Source: Rariglobus sp.
GTDB lineage: Bacteria; Verrucomicrobiota; Verrucomicrobiia; Opitutales; Opitutaceae
Reading direction: 5' to 3'
Assembly: GCA_029266495.1 (NCBI GenBank)
Contig: JAQSWS010000046.1
Span: 1-34,240, forward strand
DNA length: 34,240 nucleotides
Each line of letters opens with the position of its first letter. The first letter of the stretch is position 1. The position numbers and the translations under genes were made by a program. A model generated the notes under the pieces. That model saw only the letters and a program-made list of their open reading frames with translations, did not search any database and was not told the DNA's origin. Positions 1-6,925 of the stretch are shown here, in pieces.

Positions 1-10
1 AGAAGGATCC

Positions 11-46
11 AAAAAAGACGCGGCTTTCGTGAGAAAGCCGCGTCTT
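11..46 (-). terminator. Rho-independent terminator of fba
   Basis: A perfect 14-bp stem (15-28 pairing with 33-46) with a GTGA loop. On the minus strand it is followed by six T residues (the complement of the A run at 11-16). It lies 25 bases beyond the stop codon of the aldolase gene and fits an intrinsic terminator for leftward transcription. Confidence 0.88.
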
Positions 47-70
47 GTAGCAAATGACTGGAAACGACGG

Positions 71-1021
71 TTACTTTCCGAGGCTCTTGCGGAGATCGTC
101 GAGCTGGCCGGCGGAACCGAGGAGGACGTTGCGGCTGGCGATGAACTTCGCGTATTCGGTGATGAAGATCTTGCCCGGGGGGCGGAAATCGAACTCGGAG
201 GGCTTGTCGCGGAAGAACTCGCGGTGAACGCGGGTCCAGACGAGGCGGCCGTCGGTATCGATGTTGATCTTGGTGACGCCGAGCTTGGCGGCGGGGAGGT
301 ATTCGTTCACGTCGACGCCCATGGAGCCGGCGATGGTGCCGCCGGCGGCGTTGATGCGGGCGACTTCGTCTTGGGGAACGGAGCTGGAGCCGTGCATGAC
401 GAGCGGGAAGCCGTTCATGCGGGCCTTGATCTTCTCAAGGACGTCGAAGTGCAGGGACTGCTTGCCCTTGAACTTGAAGGCGCCGTGGGAGGTGCCGATG
501 GCGCAGGCGAGGGAGTCGCAGCCGGTCTGCTTCACGAATTCCTCGGCTTCGGCCGGATCGGTGAGGCAGGAGTGGCCTTCTTCGACCACGATGTCCTCTT
601 CGACGCCGCCGAGCATGCCGAGTTCGGCCTCGACGGAGATGCCCTTGGCGTGGGCTTTCTCGACGACACGCTTGGTGATCTCGACGTTCTTCTCGAACGG
701 ATCGTGGGAGGCGTCGATCATGACGGAGCTGAAGAAGCCGGAATCGATGCAGTCGTAGCAGGTCTGCTCGTCACCGTGGTCAAGGTGCACCGCGAAAATG
801 GCCTCCGGGAAAATCTCGCCGGCGGAACGGATGATCGCCTCGAGCATGCGCTTGTCGGTGTAATTGCGCGCGCCCTTGGAGATTTGGATGATGAAGGGAG
901 CCTTGGAGTCGATGGCGCCTTTGAAAAGGCCCATCGCCTGCTCGGCGTTGTTGATGTTGTAGGCGCCGACGGCGTATTTGCCGTAGGCGTGTTTGAAGAG
1001 CTGCGCGGTGGTTACGATCAT
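71..1021 (-). CDS. fba: Class II fructose-bisphosphate aldolase
   Basis: A 316-residue cytoplasmic zinc-dependent aldolase that interconverts fructose-1,6-bisphosphate with glyceraldehyde-3-phosphate and dihydroxyacetone phosphate in glycolysis and gluconeogenesis. Visible family motifs: HLDHG at residues 79-83 (D81 the likely catalytic acid/base, H82 a zinc ligand), GTSHGAFK around H179, and LVMHGSS with H210, giving the three expected zinc histidines. KINIDTDGR at 251-259 is the phosphate-binding segment. The length and C-terminal YAKFIASRNVLLGSAGQ tail match the longer class IIB-like aldolases. The gene is probably monocistronic: a strong hairpin lies upstream and a clear terminator follows the stop. 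There is no Shine-Dalgarno before the ATG, but the protein begins at the normal family start. A plus-strand ORF covering the same stretch is a GC-skew shadow. Confidence 0.96.
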   Translation of the reverse strand: MIVTTAQLFKHAYGKYAVGAYNINNAEQAMGLFKGAIDSKAPFIIQISKGARNYTDKRMLEAIIRSAGEIFPEAIFAVHLDHGDEQTCYDCIDSGFFSSVMIDASHDPFEKNVEITKRVVEKAHAKGISVEAELGMLGGVEEDIVVEEGHSCLTDPAEAEEFVKQTGCDSLACAIGTSHGAFKFKGKQSLHFDVLEKIKARMNGFPLVMHGSSSVPQDEVARINAAGGTIAGSMGVDVNEYLPAAKLGVTKINIDTDGRLVWTRVHREFFRDKPSEFDFRPPGKIFITEYAKFIASRNVLLGSAGQLDDLRKSLGK

Positions 1022-1133
1022 AGAAAAAGGCGTTTAAGGAAACTGGACGTTACCGACCCCGGGAATCGCGCCGCAAGGGTTTTCTCCGTGCGGATATTGG
1101 CGAGGAGTGCGCAGGAGTTGCGGAAGGAGGAAT

Positions 1134-1207
1134 TTAATGGGGAAAGCGGGAAATCAGGAACGATCCGAAACAGAGGAGTTTTCCTGATTTTCCGCTTTCC
1201 CCATTAA
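1134..1207. repeat. 27-bp near-perfect inverted repeat (large hairpin)
   Basis: Arms 1134-1160 and 1181-1207 are complementary over 27 positions with a single mismatch, which becomes a G-U wobble in one RNA strand. They enclose a 20-base loop. The repeat sits 22 bases past the stop of the HXXSHH protein gene and 112 bases upstream of the fba start. There is no T tract, so it is not a textbook intrinsic terminator. It could still block or process read-through from the upstream operon, protect a 3' end, or be a mobile palindromic repeat. A G-rich run (about 1209-1225) lies between it and the upstream gene's stop codon. Confidence 0.85.
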
Positions 1208-1229
1208 TCCGGGGGGGGGCGGGGAGTTT

Positions 1230-2597
1230 TCAGGCGAGCTTCAGGCGGCCGGTGCTGTCGCCGATGCGGTCCGCCTTTACGCCATGGAGGTCGAGCATGG
1301 ACAGGTAGAGATTGGTCATCGGCTGGCCGGACGGGAGTTGGAGGAAACGACCGGTCCGGACCCTGCCTCCGGCGCGGCCGGCGAGGATCACGGGCAGATC
1401 CACATGGTCGTGACGGTCGCCATCGCGGATGCCGGAGCCGTAGACGAGGAGGGAATTGTCCAAAAGCGTGCCGTCACCTTCCGGAATGTTCTTCATCCGG
1501 TCGATCAGGTAGGCGAACTGGCGGATGTAGAACTCGTCGATCTTGCGGATCTGGGCGAGTTTGTCGGCGCGTTTTTCGTGATGCGAGAGGCTGTGGTGGC
1601 CTTCGGTGATGCCGAGGGCCGGAAAGGTGCGGCCGCTGGATTCGGAGGCGAACATCAAGGTGGCGACAGGCGTGCTGCGGGTCTGGAACGAGAGGACCAT
1701 GAGGTCGCACATGAGCCGCATGTGTTCTTCGTAGTCGGACGGGATGCCGGCGGGGAGGGGCGCTTCGGGACGGCCGGCGAAGGATTCAAAGGAAGTGATG
1801 CGGCGTTCGATTTCGCGGACGGAGGTGAGGTATTCGTCGAGCTTGGCATGGTCGGCGCGGCCGAGGTCGCGTTGGAGGCGGCGGGTGTCGTCCATCACAA
1901 AGTCGAGAATGCTGCGGCGCTGGCGGGCGCGGATGGCACGGCTTTCGGCGGTCTCCTGCAACGTGCCGCCGCCAAACATGCGTTCGAAGACGAGGCGCGG
2001 GTTGCGCTCGGCGGGCAGGGGCTGGCTCTCGGAGCGCCAGGAGAGGTTGAATTGATAGGCGCAGCTGTAACCGGAGTCGCAGTTGCCGGTCTGGCGTGGA
2101 GGGTCGCAACTGAGTTCGAGCGAAGGCAGGCGGTGGCCGGCGCCCACGCCCGCGGCGATCATCTGGTCGATCGAGCGACCGACGCGAAGATCGCTGCCGG
2201 TGGTTTTGCGCGGCTGCTCACCGGTGAGGAAGGCGGCACTGGCGCGGGCGTGATCGCCCGGACCGTCCCCGTTGCCATTGGCTTTTTTGTGACCGAGACC
2301 ACTGACCACCTGGATGTCCGCTTTGTGTGTTTCGAGGGCGGAGAGCGAAGAACCGAGCTGGAATGAAGATCCGGCGCCGGAGGTCGGCCACCAATGGGCA
2401 TTGTTGACGCCGTTGGGCACGTAGATGAAGGCGGTGCGCAAGGGAGAAGCCATCGGCGAGTCCGAGCCGGGGACGCCGGCTTCGGCGGCGCGCAGGACAG
2501 GGCCGGGGATCAGGCTCTCGAAAACCGGCAGGGAAACCATCGCGCCCAAGCCGGTGAGGAACTGGCGGCGGTTAAGTGAAAGAGGGGCGGAGGGCAT
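1230..2597 (-). CDS. Tat-exported HXXSHH (DUF1552) family protein
   Basis: A 455-residue exported protein of unknown biochemical function, from a family abundant in Planctomycetes and Verrucomicrobia. The N-terminus has a twin-arginine motif NRRQFLTG (residues 9-16), a hydrophobic stretch and a likely cleavage site near AEA (38-40). The family signature HSLSHH is at 335-340, and a His/Asp-rich segment DGDRHDHVDLP (392-402) may bind metal. Other family features are FIYVPNGVNNAHWWP (57-71) and the cysteine-containing block CDPPRQTGNCDSGYSCAY (164-181). The start lies 6 bases after the stop of the PSD/PSCyt gene, so the two are co-transcribed, and this pairing is common in these phyla. A metal-dependent hydrolase or redox-partner role is inference only; no reaction has been established. 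Confidence 0.93.
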   Translation of the reverse strand: MPSAPLSLNRRQFLTGLGAMVSLPVFESLIPGPVLRAAEAGVPGSDSPMASPLRTAFIYVPNGVNNAHWWPTSGAGSSFQLGSSLSALETHKADIQVVSGLGHKKANGNGDGPGDHARASAAFLTGEQPRKTTGSDLRVGRSIDQMIAAGVGAGHRLPSLELSCDPPRQTGNCDSGYSCAYQFNLSWRSESQPLPAERNPRLVFERMFGGGTLQETAESRAIRARQRRSILDFVMDDTRRLQRDLGRADHAKLDEYLTSVREIERRITSFESFAGRPEAPLPAGIPSDYEEHMRLMCDLMVLSFQTRSTPVATLMFASESSGRTFPALGITEGHHSLSHHEKRADKLAQIRKIDEFYIRQFAYLIDRMKNIPEGDGTLLDNSLLVYGSGIRDGDRHDHVDLPVILAGRAGGRVRTGRFLQLPSGQPMTNLYLSMLDLHGVKADRIGDSTGRLKLA

Positions 2598-2603
2598 GGG
2601 GCT

Positions 2604-4982
2604 TCAGGGGGCGAGGTTGAAGGCGACCGGGCTGGTTTCGGACGGTGCGGAAGGAGCATCCGGGCGCTGGTTTTGAAAGGCAATGCTGGCGACCACGGCG
2701 TCGATGTAGGCGGGGAGCGTGTGGCCGCGGGCGGCGGCGGTGGTGACGATGTGGTCGATGGTGGGGCGATCGTAGTAGTCGAGTCCGCGACCGAGGGCGT
2801 AGGTGAGGAGCGTGCGCGCGAAGTTGCGGGTGAATTCGTCATGCCGGGCGGTGGCGAGGACGGTGGAGAGGGTGACGGGTGAATCGACCCGTTCGCCGGT
2901 CACAAGTTGCCCGGAGGAGTCGATGGGTTGTCCGCCATCGGTTTCACGACGGCGGCCGAGGGCATCGTAGTGTTCGAGGGCGAAACCGATCGGATCGATC
3001 AAGGCATGGCAGGCGGCGCAACTCGGGTTGCTCCGGTGAAGTTCGAGCCGCCCGCGCAAGGTCTGCGGCTGGCCGCCGCCCGCGTGTTCGGCGAGCGAAG
3101 GAATATTGGGGGGAGGCGGGGGAGGCGGGGTGCCAAGGATTTTCTCGAGGACGAATTTGCCGCGCAACACGGGCGAGGTGCGGTTGGGGTAAGAGGTGAC
3201 GGTGAGCACACCGGCCTGGCCGAGCAGACCGGCGCGGCGGTCGGCGGGACGCTGCACGCGCTGAAAACCTTCGTCGCCGGCGGGCTCGGGCAGGCCGTAA
3301 AAGCGAGCCAGCCGTGCATCGACAAAGGTGTAGTCGGCGGTGAGCAATTCGGTGATCGGGCGCCCGTTGGTGAGGAAGTCGGCGAAAAACCGGAGTGTTT
3401 CCTCCTTCATTGAGGCGGCGAGATCGGGGGACCAACCGGGGTAGAGCTTCGGGTCCGGCGTGCGCAGGGGAAGGTTGCGAACCTCGAGCCACTGGCCGGC
3501 GAAATTTTGGACGAAGCGCCGGGCGCGCGGGTCGGCGAGAAGGCGGGCGGTCTCGACGGCGAGCCGGGGACGAAGGCGGTCGTGGTCGGCGAGGTCGAGC
3601 AGGTGTTCGTCGGGCGGACCGTTCCACAAAAAATAGGCGAGGCGGGTGGCGAGGGCGTGGTCGGAGAGCGGTTGTATTTGGTTCTTTGTGACAGGGTGGT
3701 CCGCAGGCGGCGGGTTGCCGATGAAGAGAAAACCCGGGGAGGTGAGGATGGCCTGAAGCGCGACCTGGAGGGCGGCCGCGGGGGAGTCACCGGCGGATTC
3801 GGAGCGTTGCGCGAGGTCGGCGAGGCGCACGATTTCGTCTGGCGCGGGCGGGCGTCGCCAGGCGCGGCGGACCAGAGGCGTGAGCACACGGACATACCAG
3901 TCGTGACGGTTTTCCTCCGGGCGTGGCGGGACGATCCACGCCGGCAGGGGACCCTCGGGACGCTTCCGGCCGGGAGGCAGATAAGGGCCTTCCACGCTGG
4001 CGTCGTGGAGATAAAAGTTACGATCCCGCGCCTTGGTGGAAGCGGTCGCCTCGGCGTAGAAGTCGTTGAGAAAGGCGATTTGAATACGAGCCGAGCCGGC
4101 GGGGAGATCCAGGTCGATCGTGTGATCGCGGGGACGCCGGCGGGAGCCGTCGGCGGGGAGTTCGCGGATGGTTTTGCCATTGATACGCACGGCGAAACGC
4201 GCCGGCTCGTCACCGGCGGCATCCTGCGAAACGCGCAGGCGAAGGTGGTAAATGCCCGAGGCGGGCGCGGTGAGCGTCCAGGACAGGGCGGTATTGGAAA
4301 AGAGCGCGGCTTCGTTGCCGGTCGAGTTGGCTCCGCTCCAGTGCTCGGGCGGGGCGGTGAAAATGCGAGGCGGGGGCGCCGGGTCGGGAATGACGGTGGC
4401 GGCGACCTGTTCGGCGGCGGCGAGGTAGCGCTCGAAGAGGAGCGGTGACACAGTGAGCACGCTGGCGATGTGGTCGAAGCCATGGCCGCTGTCGTCTTCG
4501 GGGAAACTCTCTGCGGGATTAAAGGTGATACCGAAGAGGTCCTGCACGGTGTTTTTGTATTCCTCGCGGTTGAGGCGGCGCAGGACGACACGGCCGGGGT
4601 CGGGGTTGCGTGGATCGACCGGGTGGAGGGTGCGATCGAGCCAGGAGATGAATTCGGCCCGGTCGGAGGGGGAGGGTTGGGTCGCTCCGACGGGCGGCAT
4701 GAGGCTGCTGGAGACATGCTTGAGAACGCGTTCCCAGGCTTCCCGGCTGTCGCCTTGCGGCACGGGCAGGGACAGCCGGTCGAGGGCGAAGTCACCCTTG
4801 CGGGCCGTGCTGTCGTGGCACTCGTAGCAGGTGAGATGGAGGAAGGGTTGTATCCGGCGGTCGAACACCACTTGAGGCGAAGGCTTGCGAACGTGCCACC
4901 ACCAGTCCGGCCAGGTTTGATGCGCGGCCCCGCCGAGAATCGCGACAAACGCGAGCAGCAGGGTAAGGACAAAGAGGCGCAT
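2604..4982 (-). CDS. Secreted PSD/PSCyt multidomain protein (DUF1587/1592/1595/1588/1585)
   Basis: A 792-residue exported protein with a signal peptide at residues 1-20. A c-type heme motif CYECH (52-56) lies in an N-terminal cytochrome-like domain, with LMPP near 94-97 as a candidate distal Met region. Next come a DUF1587-like block (RRLNREEYKNTVQDLFG, about 135-195), a beta-sandwich segment resembling carbohydrate-binding modules (about 225-333, ending RDRNFYLHDASVEGP), DUF1595 (about 360-420), DUF1592 (about 435-565), DUF1588 (about 580-685) with the family GTPPPPPPPN loop and a second heme-like motif CAACH (655-659), and DUF1585 (about 695-770). The family is typical of Planctomycetes and Verrucomicrobia and its reaction is unknown. 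It is first in an operon with the HXXSHH gene, and its 5' end is divergent from a membrane cytochrome gene. A role in periplasmic electron transfer or polysaccharide handling is inference. Confidence 0.93.
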   Translation of the reverse strand: MRLFVLTLLLAFVAILGGAAHQTWPDWWWHVRKPSPQVVFDRRIQPFLHLTCYECHDSTARKGDFALDRLSLPVPQGDSREAWERVLKHVSSSLMPPVGATQPSPSDRAEFISWLDRTLHPVDPRNPDPGRVVLRRLNREEYKNTVQDLFGITFNPAESFPEDDSGHGFDHIASVLTVSPLLFERYLAAAEQVAATVIPDPAPPPRIFTAPPEHWSGANSTGNEAALFSNTALSWTLTAPASGIYHLRLRVSQDAAGDEPARFAVRINGKTIRELPADGSRRRPRDHTIDLDLPAGSARIQIAFLNDFYAEATASTKARDRNFYLHDASVEGPYLPPGRKRPEGPLPAWIVPPRPEENRHDWYVRVLTPLVRRAWRRPPAPDEIVRLADLAQRSESAGDSPAAALQVALQAILTSPGFLFIGNPPPADHPVTKNQIQPLSDHALATRLAYFLWNGPPDEHLLDLADHDRLRPRLAVETARLLADPRARRFVQNFAGQWLEVRNLPLRTPDPKLYPGWSPDLAASMKEETLRFFADFLTNGRPITELLTADYTFVDARLARFYGLPEPAGDEGFQRVQRPADRRAGLLGQAGVLTVTSYPNRTSPVLRGKFVLEKILGTPPPPPPPNIPSLAEHAGGGQPQTLRGRLELHRSNPSCAACHALIDPIGFALEHYDALGRRRETDGGQPIDSSGQLVTGERVDSPVTLSTVLATARHDEFTRNFARTLLTYALGRGLDYYDRPTIDHIVTTAAARGHTLPAYIDAVVASIAFQNQRPDAPSAPSETSPVAFNLAP

Positions 4983-5033
4983 GAACGAAGGAGGGGAGCT
5001 TCAGGCTTTCCGGCGGAGGAAAAAGTCCGTTGG

Positions 5034-5795
5034 ATGGGGAAAATGGAGGGTATTATTCCGGAACGTCTCGGCAACTTGCATCTGGTTTTTTTGCACCTGC
5101 CCATCGGGTTTGTGGTGGCGGCGGTGTTGCTGGAGTGCTGGCGCTGGAGGCGTCCCTCGACCGAAGGTGCGTGGCTGCAAGGACGTCTGCTGGCGGCCAA
5201 TGCGGTTGCGTCGTTGCTGGCGGCGGGGGCGGGACTGGTGCTGGCGTCGAACGGTTCCTATGCGGCGGATGCACTGGCCTTGCACCGATGGACGGGCGTG
5301 GCCTGTGCGGGGCTGGCGATCGCCGCCTGGCTGGCGCACGTCCGCGGCGGCCCGGTTCTGGCCAGGGGAGCGCTGGGGGTGTTGTTTGCGACGACGGTGG
5401 CGGCGGGGCATTTCGGGGCGACGCTTACGCATGGAGCGGGAGTGACGGCGTGGTGGGCGGACGGCGCGACGGGTGCCGGCGTGGCGCAGGCACCGGCGGC
5501 ACCTGTATTCGTGAAAGAAATACAGCCGGTTTTGGAGCGTGCCTGCATCGATTGTCACGGCCCGGAGAAGGCAAGGGGACGGCTGCGACTCGACAGCCGT
5601 GCGGCGGCGCTGCTCGGCGGAAAGAGCGGCGTGCCGGCGGTCGTGCCCGGGAAGCCGGAGACGAGCGAACTGTTGCGGCGCGTGAAGTTGCCGCGTGATC
5701 ACGACGAGGCGATGCCGGCGGATGAGGGGCCCGGCCTGAGTGCGGCGGAGATCGCCGCCCTGGAGCGCTGGATCGCGGCGGGGGCGGCGTGGTAG
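5034..5795 (+). CDS. Membrane-anchored cytochrome c-type protein (DUF2231-like + PSCyt1)
   Basis: 253 residues from the chosen ATG; a second ATG 9 bases on (5043) is also possible. The reading frame stays open upstream to 4470, but that part is antisense to the divergent PSD gene. The N-terminal half has about four membrane helices (near 15-35, 52-72, 84-104 and 108-125) containing HLVFLHLPIGF, HRWTG and GHFGATLTHG. These resemble the DUF2231 membrane domain, in which paired histidines may bind heme. The C-terminal half is a Planctomycete-type cytochrome c domain: CIDCH at 171-175, CHGPEKARGRLRLDS, a candidate Met ligand in DEAMPAD (M227), and a terminal LERWIAAGAAW helix. The protein stops right after this domain, whereas relatives often continue. 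It probably passes electrons between membrane and periplasm. It shares a 51-base divergent region with the PSD operon. Confidence 0.85.
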   Translation: MGKMEGIIPERLGNLHLVFLHLPIGFVVAAVLLECWRWRRPSTEGAWLQGRLLAANAVASLLAAGAGLVLASNGSYAADALALHRWTGVACAGLAIAAWLAHVRGGPVLARGALGVLFATTVAAGHFGATLTHGAGVTAWWADGATGAGVAQAPAAPVFVKEIQPVLERACIDCHGPEKARGRLRLDSRAAALLGGKSGVPAVVPGKPETSELLRRVKLPRDHDEAMPADEGPGLSAAEIAALERWIAAGAAW

Positions 5796-5900
5796 GCCCG
5801 CGGGATTGGGAGGCGTTTTGCTCCTGTGGATTCGAGGCGGTCCCAGTGGTCCCGCGCTATCTTCGCGCCGTAGAGAACGACACGAGTTCCTCTTAAAGCC

Positions 5901-6821
5901 CTAGCGGGCGGGAGGGCGCATCAGCTCGCGGACCTTTTGCTGGGCCTGCTGTTCGGACTGGAGCTGTTTGAGCGCGGCCAGTTGATCGGGGGCGAGAATG
6001 CTTTGGGCCTGCTGGATGACCTCGTCGGTGATGGCGGTGCGATTGCCTCCGCCGCCACCGGTGCCGGGGACCGCCCAATTACCGGGGAGGGCCTGGTCGG
6101 TGGCCGGAGCGCTGCTGGTGGCGAGGGCGTTCACCAGGAAGTCGGACTGGGTGCTGTTGAGCGGGGTCGAGGTGTAACTGAGGCGCTGGTCGAGCTGGCC
6201 GACGAGGTTGCGCTGCGACTGGGTGGTTTCGTAGTTCTGATACTGATTGAAGCGGGTGTCTCCGAGCGCGGCCTTGATGTTGGTGTCGACCTCGGCCTGG
6301 GCCTCGGTCACGAGCTTGTTGATCTCGTCGCGGTTTTCACGCGGGTTGAGACCGCTCTCACGCGCGGCCGTCATCACGTCCATGCGGGCGGTCTGGCGCT
6401 CGACGAGGAGGTCTTTGAATTTCTCAAGCTCGGCGGGGGAGAGATTGAGCTTTTTGAAGAGGTCGGCGTAGCGGGCGTCGAGGGCGGCCCGTTGCTGGAT
6501 GCTCATGGCCTTGGCAAATTCGGGGTTGGCCATGAGGGCGGCGAAATTCGGGCGGTTGCCTCGCTGGCGCTGCTGGCTGGCGGCGTCCTCGGTGGGTGCG
6601 GGCTCGACTTCCGCCGGAGCCGTGGTCGAAGGGGCGGCGGGTGCGGTGAACGAAGCGGCGACGGGGGCGGATTTGGGTTTGGTCGCGGCCGTGGAGGAGG
6701 CGTCGAGGAGTTTTGCCTGAAGGGCGGCCAATTGACGGGCCTGGTTCCATGCGATCAGGCTCGAGGTGATCGTGGTGGCGGCAAGAAGGACGATGAGGTA
6801 GGTTTTGACCTTTGAGGGCAT
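5901..6821 (-). CDS. Membrane-anchored periplasmic protein of unknown function
   Basis: 306 residues, not assigned to a named family. An uncleaved-looking membrane anchor (about residues 7-25, YLIVLLAATTITSSLIAW) is followed by a heptad-like stretch and an Ala/Pro/Thr-rich linker (about 40-85). The rest is Gln- and Ala-rich and mostly helical, for example NLSPAELEKFKDLLVERQTARMD, with repeated Leu/Ala/Glu spacing. A Gly-rich patch GTGGGGGNR lies near residue 260. The helical part loosely recalls periplasmic LTXXQ-type or Spy-like proteins, but no diagnostic motif is clear. The gene is separated from the topoisomerase gene downstream by about 100 bases with no convincing terminator. Confidence 0.75.
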   Translation of the reverse strand: MPSKVKTYLIVLLAATTITSSLIAWNQARQLAALQAKLLDASSTAATKPKSAPVAASFTAPAAPSTTAPAEVEPAPTEDAASQQRQRGNRPNFAALMANPEFAKAMSIQQRAALDARYADLFKKLNLSPAELEKFKDLLVERQTARMDVMTAARESGLNPRENRDEINKLVTEAQAEVDTNIKAALGDTRFNQYQNYETTQSQRNLVGQLDQRLSYTSTPLNSTQSDFLVNALATSSAPATDQALPGNWAVPGTGGGGGNRTAITDEVIQQAQSILAPDQLAALKQLQSEQQAQQKVRELMRPPAR

Positions 6822-6925
6822 GGGGAGAGGACGCCCGGGGCGGGCGGCGGGTTTCAGAGGAAGGTGTTATCTGGAAAGAAAGCGTCCCTCGGGCAGGCGC
6901 GTTGAGGACGATGCGCTTTGCCGGG

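Noticed and set aside
29-1207. 392-residue plus-strand ORF over the aldolase gene
   Set aside because: It is antisense to fba, rich in Gly/Val/Glu/Ala/Asp as expected from the GC-rich reverse frame, and resembles no family.
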